Part shown: positions 58,003 to 64,000 of the stretch, in pieces
Numbering within the stretch: the stretch's first letter is position 1
Layout of the letters: each line of letters begins with the position of its first letter
Source: Aurifilum marmelostoma
Taxonomy: Eukaryota; Ascomycota; Sordariomycetes; Diaporthales; Cryphonectriaceae
Reading direction: 5' to 3'
Assembly (NCBI GenBank): GCA_027559495.1
Contig: JAMXSV010000029.1
Location: 744,001 to 808,000, forward strand
DNA length: 64,000 nt
The notes under the pieces: generated by a model
Databases searched by the model: none
The model's input: only the letters and a program-made list of their open reading frames with translations
Told to the model about the DNA's origin: nothing
Translations under genes and position numbers: made by a program

Positions 58003-60599
58003 GGCGAACGACTTGCTGGGTGTATGTGGTCGTCGCCACATGCCTCGTTGGCAGAATACCTTGTGATTTCTGGGAAGCGGAGTCTAGGATGGAAGGCATG
58101 ATATTCTTCACCGCTCGCAGCTGTGTTTTGAGGTAATTGTGAAAAGTTTCGGTACGGTGACTAGTCGTCCCCGGAGGAATTCCCACTGTCGGTTCGTAGA
58201 TGGTGGGACAGCAAGTTGCAATTCTCCGCAGACCGTGTTCAACCGGATGAACGAAGAATCGATGCGCTTAATAAGTCCAGATAGGGAATCACACTGCTTG
58301 CCATTTCTTCATTTCTCGTGAAGCTTGTAATTTCTGGCGTTGGCAGACAATGTCCACGAAAACGTGATGACGACCTGCACAGTGATCTGGGATGTTATGC
58401 GAGGGGCGCATGGCAAATGTCTAACTTGCCTGAGAGTGCGGGTCAGCGAGGGTAGCAGCATCCGAGGCTTGTGGAGATTACCAATGGAGATGATGTTCAT
58501 CAGCCCCAATGGAGGATCATTCTGGTGAGGCCAAGGTGTATTGCTCGGATTCAAATGAATTTGAAAGAAATATTGTATGAGTTGAAAGGGAATTGAGTGT
58601 GCAGGCTGGGTGCTTCACTTTTTGGACAACAGTGCGGCAGTGCGGACTCAGAGAAGTGACTGATAGAATTGCCTTCGTAAAGATTGCCGAACTTTTGTTT
58701 TTCTTCTTCTTTCCACATGAAAGTTTTTCTTGCTAACTTAGAAGGCTGGCAGTAATTAGTAGTGCCGGAAACGTGTTTACCAGTCAGTACATTTAGTAAA
58801 TCTGCCCAGGTGGTATCATATGCTAGCTAATTACTCTCGGAACCCAGGCCACTGTCTCGAGTTCGTGACAACTTGATGATCTTTGAGAAACAGCTTGGTA
58901 TAGTTGTTCTGAGGAGACTGCCCAGCATCCGAGTGTTCTACAAAGCAATGTTCAAATATGAAGGGCAGCCCATTTACCTTGGGGGCTGTATGGTCAAGTT
59001 CCAGAGAGACTATACCAAACCAGACCTAGAGGCCTGGGAGATTTTGAGCTTTTCCGCTGTGATTATTCTCTGACACCTCTAGCCTCAAGCTGAAGGGACT
59101 AAGGGATCAATGGGGCACGAATCCATGACATGTATCTGAACCAAATTCAAGACCAGAGAGCTCGGTCTTTCACTCGTTTGCTCTAAACACTGGAGGATTT
59201 TCTAGCAGCCTTTGATGAGATCATCGAACCTGACTGATCTACACGAGTGATTGAGCCGCCTCACATCAGCTGCCGTCATATTTGCATGTAATCATAAAGT
59301 CCAGCATGGCTCTGGCGGCACAGAACCATCTACAGGACCAAAGCATACTGGCCATTGACGCCACGGCATACGTCGGAAGATGCAGGGGGAATTAGTCTCC
59401 GGAACACAAATGCAATGCACATCCCTGACAGGCTACAGCCATTAACGACCTCGAGACCTCACTTTGGCAAGACTGCCTGGCCCGGATACTACGCCCACGT
59501 GACGGATCAGGAAGAGAGAGATGAGTCTCACTGAGTACCCAGCCAAGGCCAGACATTTGCAAGGGCTTGGGGGCAGTTCAATAAATCATTTGGGCCATTT
59601 TCCCACTGAGCAGCACATCGGAGGTGCCCGCTCGGCCGAGTCAGGGTCGACTAACGACTGCAGGTTGCTCAGGCCGAGGTCGAGCACGAGAGAAGGTGAA
59701 TAGCTGATCGCCAGTATACAGTATACCATAGTATGTGGAAAGGTATTTGTACGGAAAAGAGACAAGGAGAAGATACCGGTGAGTTCCGAAGGGGCGCAGA
59801 CAAAGGCCGGCAAAATTTCGCACCAAGCAATTACACAATTCTTACTCGATGCTTACTCGATGAAAATTGGTGAAGTGGCTTTCACGACACATGAAATAAA
59901 CCAAATAAACGCAAATTGGCGGGCACGGCAAGTCATTGACATCGGGTCGGCTGTTCCGTTCGCGGCTTTTCAACCGTCGCTACTGTACAGGTCCTAGCCC
60001 CGATCTCCTTCTTACCAAAGACACACCGCGACACAAGCATGACCCCACCCTCCTGCGTTGTCTATCCGACTCACCAATCAGATGCTGCGATAAGAGATGC
60101 AGGGTCCTCCCTATTTCAGCACCGCGTACTTCCTATTCCTTCTTCCCTCTGACCAATGTTCCGAGCTAGGATAACGATTCCACCCATGATAGCGACACTT
60201 TGCCATTGAGGGAGAGGTCGATAAGCCCCCCCCGCCCCCTTGACGGGGCGGGCTATGGGCTTTCTGGTGGGGCTGACGGACTGGGGAAACGCGGTCTTGA
60301 ATTTATTATGAGGCCGTCGCAAGTGCCATCGTCTCATCACTACTTGGGCCACTGCCCTTCTGCTCTACTGCCTCCTCCTCCTCATCCTCTCACTCGCCCT
60401 CCTCACCACCCACCTTGTTCCTGTTGTGCGCTGAATTCCCCTGCTTCCTGAGTCGACTGTCAGTAGATTAGGGAAAAAGAAAATTACAGCTTGTTCTCCC
60501 CCATTCTTCTGGCATTTTCACAATATTCTGCTCGCATTCTCCAGGTCCGCCCTCTGTCAGCCAGTCCTCCTCTGCCTTTCACTTCCGAGCCCAGCCAGC
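58003..60599. other. Gene-poor interval between Argonaute and allantoinase
   Basis: 2.6 kb with only short unsupported ORFs. The last 200 bp is the CT-rich leader of the allantoinase gene. I saw no repeat termini or RNA gene. Confidence 0.55.
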
Positions 60600-62295
60600 A
60601 TGAGCACTCCCGAATCCCAACTGACGTCCGGTCCCTTGACCGTCCTCGTCTCGACTCGAGCTGTTCTCACGCAGCCAGACGATAGCCTCATCCTCAGCCC
60701 AGCCACTATCTCCCTCTCGCCCTCCACCGGCAAGATCATCTCTGTCGTCCCTGAGGTCCTGCCACCGTCCTCCTTCCCGCCGTCTACCACCTACGTCGAC
60801 CACTCTCCAAGGATCCTGCTGCCAGGGCTCGTCGACGCGCATGTCCACCTCAACGAGCCCGGGCGCACAGAATGGGAAGGCTTCGCAACCGGAACCCGGG
60901 CTGCTGCGTCGGGTGGCGTGACGACCGTGATTGATATGCCCCTGAACGCGATTCCGCCGACTACCACAGTGGAGGGTTTTGACGAGAAGTTGGCGGCCAG
61001 CCGAGGACAGTGCTGGGTCGATGTTGGCTTCTACGGAGGTGTGATCCCCGGCAATGCAGACCAGCTGGTGCCCCTGGTGGAAAGGGGAGTTAGAGGGTTT
61101 AAGGGCTTCTTGATCGAGAGCGGTGTAAGTACTTCTGTCGATCCTGTGAGCGTGTCAGTATTGAGCCATGTATCCTAACCCAAAATCCAAAATGAAAAAC
61201 AGGTCGATGAGTTCCCCGCCGTGTCCTCCACTGACATCGCCCTCGCCATGCGCACGCTCGCCGATCACCCTACGACCCTCATGTTTCACGCCGAGATGAT
61301 TCCACCCATCGCCGACAGCGTGGGCGACGCGGTGCAGGCGTCCCAGCCGCCTCTCGCGCCCACCGGCGAGCTCAACTCGTACAACACCTTCCTCGAGTCT
61401 CGCCCTCCTTCCTTCGAGACCTATGCCCTTGATGAGATCATCACCCTCGCACCCCCTCGCCCCCAAGCTCCACCTGCACATCGTCCACCTCTCCGCGACG
61501 GAATGTATACCTATCCTGCAAAAGGCAAGAGAGGGCGGGATCAACATCACGGCCGAGACGTGCTTCCACTACCTTGGCCTCGCCGCCGAGGACGTCGAGG
61601 ACGGCGACACCAGGCACAAGTGCTGTCCGCCTATCCGATCGCAGGTCAACCAGGACGGCCTGTGGGAGGAGCTCTGCAAGGACCACGACAACAGCGTCAT
61701 CAAGACGGTGGTGTCAGACCACAGCCCCTGCACGCCCGAGCTGAAGCTGCTCCCTCAGCACCTGCAGCACCAGCACGCCCACACCGACCTTGTCGCAGGG
61801 TCGCTGATCCACTCCGACTCTGGCGTGGATGTGTCCATGCCCGGCGAGGACGACAAACGGGCCACCATCGTGCCTGGCGACTTCTTTGCGGCGTGGGGCG
61901 GCATCTCGTCCGTCGGCCTGGGCCTCCCCATCCTGCATACTACCGCCAAGGAGCGTGCGCCCACAGCCCAGACCCCGCTCGACATCGTCGACATTGTCCG
62001 CCTTTGCTCGCAGGCCACGGCGCGGCAGGTCGGGCTGTCGCACCGCAAGGGCGGGCTGAAGCCTGGCCTGGACGCCGACGTGTGCGTGTTTGACGACACC
62101 GAGGAGTGGGTGCTGGAGTGCCAGGGCATGCACTGGAAGAACCGGTGCTCGCCGTGGGAGGGCAAGAAGTTTGTTGGTCGGGTCAAGGAGACGTGGTTGA
62201 GGGGCAACAAGATTTATGTGACGGGATCTGAAAACAATGGGTTTGTCACTGACAGGGCTGTGGGCAAGGCTATCACAGAGAAGAGGACGGTTTAG
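60600..62295 (+). CDS. DAL1: Allantoinase, apparent frameshift
   Basis: Two exons: 60600-61124 and 61203-62295 (donor GTAAGT, acceptor AACAG, phase 0). Corrected length about 538 aa. It hydrolyses allantoin to allantoate in purine-nitrogen salvage. The cyclic amidohydrolase metal centre is complete: HVH in VDAHVHLNEPGR (His81, His83), the carboxylated Lys168 in GFKGFLIESG, His204 in FHAEMI, His270 in HIVHLSATE and Asp347 in SDHSPCTPE. The tail includes GLKPGLDADVCVFD. Exon 2 shifts frame in the five-C run at 61452-61456. One C fewer gives ITLAPLAPKLHLHIVHL and runs to the stop at 62295; deletion in the adjacent C5 at 61460-61464 would also restore the frame but reads less well. Expression is likely under nitrogen-catabolite control (family knowledge). 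Confidence 0.9.
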
Positions 62296-63690
62296 GTTAT
62301 TCAAGATGATGATTATGATGAAAACAGGAAAAAGAGTAGGATAGAAAAAGAAGAAAAGAGGGCGTGGGTACCAGGGTATATCATTGGGAGGGCGAACGTT
62401 GCTGCACTGCGTCTGCTTCTCGAGTACTGGTTTAGACATACAGCATGGAATTTTCACAAGAGGCACATGAGAAGCGCCATTGAAAGAGTCTAGATATAGA
62501 GACAATAATAGTAAAGTATCCTGATGATTTCTCTTGGTCTGTTGTGTTGCTGATGTTGATTGAGCTTGGAGAGGTAAATGCTTTGGCAGTCCATGACACC
62601 CTCCTAAGCTGTGGAATGTGTTTTCCTCCTTTTCTGCTTCTTTACTAGGATGGTCGTAATGAGAACCGAGCATTCATGGAACTTGGAACATATGCAGTGA
62701 GCAATACTGAGAGATGAGCGAGCTTCGATTCTTCTCGATATCGCCCGACCAGACCCTGGCGGTACAGAGGTTACATACACCCCTACCCCTGACTGCAGAC
62801 TGCCTAGTGTTGGTACCCTGCAGAACAAGGCGGCCGCAGATTGGCGGAAGCGCTACTACTCCGAGAAAGGGTTGCATCGCCTAGGATCCGGACCGAGGTA
62901 TGGTCAGTCAGCCACTGGCAGCAGGAGCATCTATCTACCTGGCTCCGGCCGGACGCGACAGCCGACTTCCTTTGGGACATTATTCACCACTCCAAAAAGA
63001 AAAAGAGAAGAACAAAGGGTGCTCACCCTTCCAGAGCATACCGTCAGGCGTTTACTCCCGTATGCCGAAATCCACGCACAAGACATTCGCAATGTCTGAT
63101 CAAATGATTATTATTGCTTCTCATGGAAAGCATCTGGTGTGGCATCGCCTCCCATGGCATCTGTCATTGACGTTGAAGATCGATCTATGGTTGGGGGTCC
63201 CCCCCCTTTTTTTTTTTTTTGCCTCCCCTTTTCTCTGTCTCCCTGCCTGGATGACTCCACCGCAAGGAGCCATGGATGACGGATTTTTGCTAAGGTCCAG
63301 ATGACGGACACTAGACCGCTTTGGCCCCATTTTGCTAACAATGCTCACCTTTCCTTTAACCAAGCACCTCTTGGCCTGGTCTTCTAGAGATTATTAGCAC
63401 ATCCTTTGGCTCGTTGAACTACTTCCCTCAGCTTCCAACCACTCTCAACGTGCATCACCACGTTTTGGGCCGCACGAGCGCACGCGTCAGCCAAACCTGC
63501 ACTGTGGCTCTGCATCTTCTACAGATGCCTATCCGCGACATCGGTCCATACCAGTGAGGTGGCGACATGTCGAGCCGATGTTGAGAGGGTGCTGTTCAAC
63601 TAGTCGTCGTCGTCGTTCCTCAAGTCTGACACGACTCTGTTCTCCAACAACACAAGAACGACTGTTCAGGTCACACGTTTTCTGCCCAGC
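62296..63690. other. Intergenic region
   Basis: The 3' region of the allantoinase gene (A/G-rich at 62320-62360) and leader of the ABC transporter gene. A T run lies at 63208-63220. No gene supported. Confidence 0.55.
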
Positions 63691-64000
63691 ATGACATCAA
63701 CAACAAGAGATGCTCATGAGTCTGAACAGCCAGTTGGCGGTGTCATGGCCCAGCAGCCTCACGTTGTTGTAGACATGGACAAGATCGACAAGGTCGACCG
63801 CAGCTCCGTCGCCACAAGCCTGGACATCAGCACCGCCGGACCTTACGCTCCTCATCGTGCCTCTTCCCACCTCGCTGGACTCTCTTCTGGCAACCAGCTC
63901 AGCCTGGACGATGTTGCTCCAGTGAACGTCAGCATCTGCGATCTCACCGTGACCATAGACACCTCCCCCTCTCTCTTGGAGCCAGAGACATACGGGGACC
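63691..64000 (+). CDS. ABCG-type transporter, N-terminal fragment (cut by window end)
   Basis: An open frame starts at the ATG at 63691 (MTSTTRDAHESEQ) and runs off the window after 103 codons. The first ~75 residues are polar and Ser-rich. Then comes VNVSICDLTVTIDTSPSLLE followed by PETYGD, which resembles the start of the nucleotide-binding domain of fungal half-size ABCG (White-type) transporters, where an LTV...DTSPS strand precedes the Walker A region. Walker A itself lies outside the window, so the family call rests on this short segment. No break is visible in what is present. Confidence 0.6.
   Translation, partial: MTSTTRDAHESEQPVGGVMAQQPHVVVDMDKIDKVDRSSVATSLDISTAGPYAPHRASSHLAGLSSGNQLSLDDVAPVNVSICDLTVTIDTSPSLLEPETYGD

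Noticed and set aside
56233..58041. 602-aa minus-strand ORF over the Argonaute Piwi exon
   Set aside because: Long but purely antisense; the plus strand encodes a complete Piwi domain with catalytic residues.

Overview
The window reads as a gene-rich euchromatic segment of a filamentous ascomycete (Pezizomycotina, most likely Sordariomycetes). The basis is: monocistronic genes on both strands; short GT-AG introns of about 47-180 bp with CTAAC/CTGAC-like branch sites; GC-rich exons separated by AT-richer, microsatellite-rich intergenic DNA; and a typical mould gene set (QDE-2-type Argonaute, REB1-like Myb factor, RGS-LOV photoreceptor, ergosteryl-aspartate synthase, cutinase, Cip1-like lyase, GH43). 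I cannot name the genus. I saw no transposon, rRNA, tRNA or CRISPR array.

Layout (20 genes). 1-8.9 kb: intergenic DNA, a mitochondrial membrane P-loop ATPase (-), a secreted GMC oxidoreductase (-), a DUF5872/HVA1-type nuclear-like protein (-). 9-13 kb: REB1-like Myb factor (+). 13-16.6 kb: long gene-poor gap. 16.6-20 kb: cutinase (+) converging on a sugar-type MFS transporter (-). 21.4-24.9 kb: large DUF7053-like membrane protein (+). 25.5-28.4 kb: RGS-LOV photoreceptor (-). 30.5-33.1 kb: an unrecognised Ser/Gln-rich protein and a Dabb-domain protein (both -). 34.3-37.5 kb: LURP/tubby-like protein (+) and a mitochondrial class II aldolase-like protein (-). 37.5-40.6 kb: vacuolar amino-acid transporter (+) converging on a Cip1-like lyase (-). 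41.7-49.1 kb: an alpha/beta hydrolase (-) and the AspRS-DUF2156 fusion ErdS (+) arranged head to head, matching the ergosteryl-aspartate synthesis/removal pair. 50-52.5 kb: GH43 beta-xylosidase (+) converging on a YdcF-type protein (-). 54.6-58 kb: Argonaute (+). 60.6-62.3 kb: allantoinase (+). 63.7 kb to the end: 5' end of an ABCG-type transporter (+).

The most striking pattern crosses gene boundaries. Eight of the 20 genes are interrupted by exactly one surplus base inside a C or G run of 5-8, and in every one dropping a single C/G rejoins the expected protein. All eight have the same sign (+1) and base class; none lies in A/T runs. This is most simply a homopolymer over-call in the assembly, but the same sites are CCC-C/GGG-G quadruplets, so real +1 shifting or decay should be excluded. 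Exon coordinates in the gene entries assume the corrected frame.

Functionally this is ordinary genomic neighbourhood rather than one pathway. The exceptions are the erdS/erdH-like divergent pair and a scattered plant-polymer theme (cutinase, Cip1-like lyase, GH43, GMC oxidoreductase, sugar transporter).
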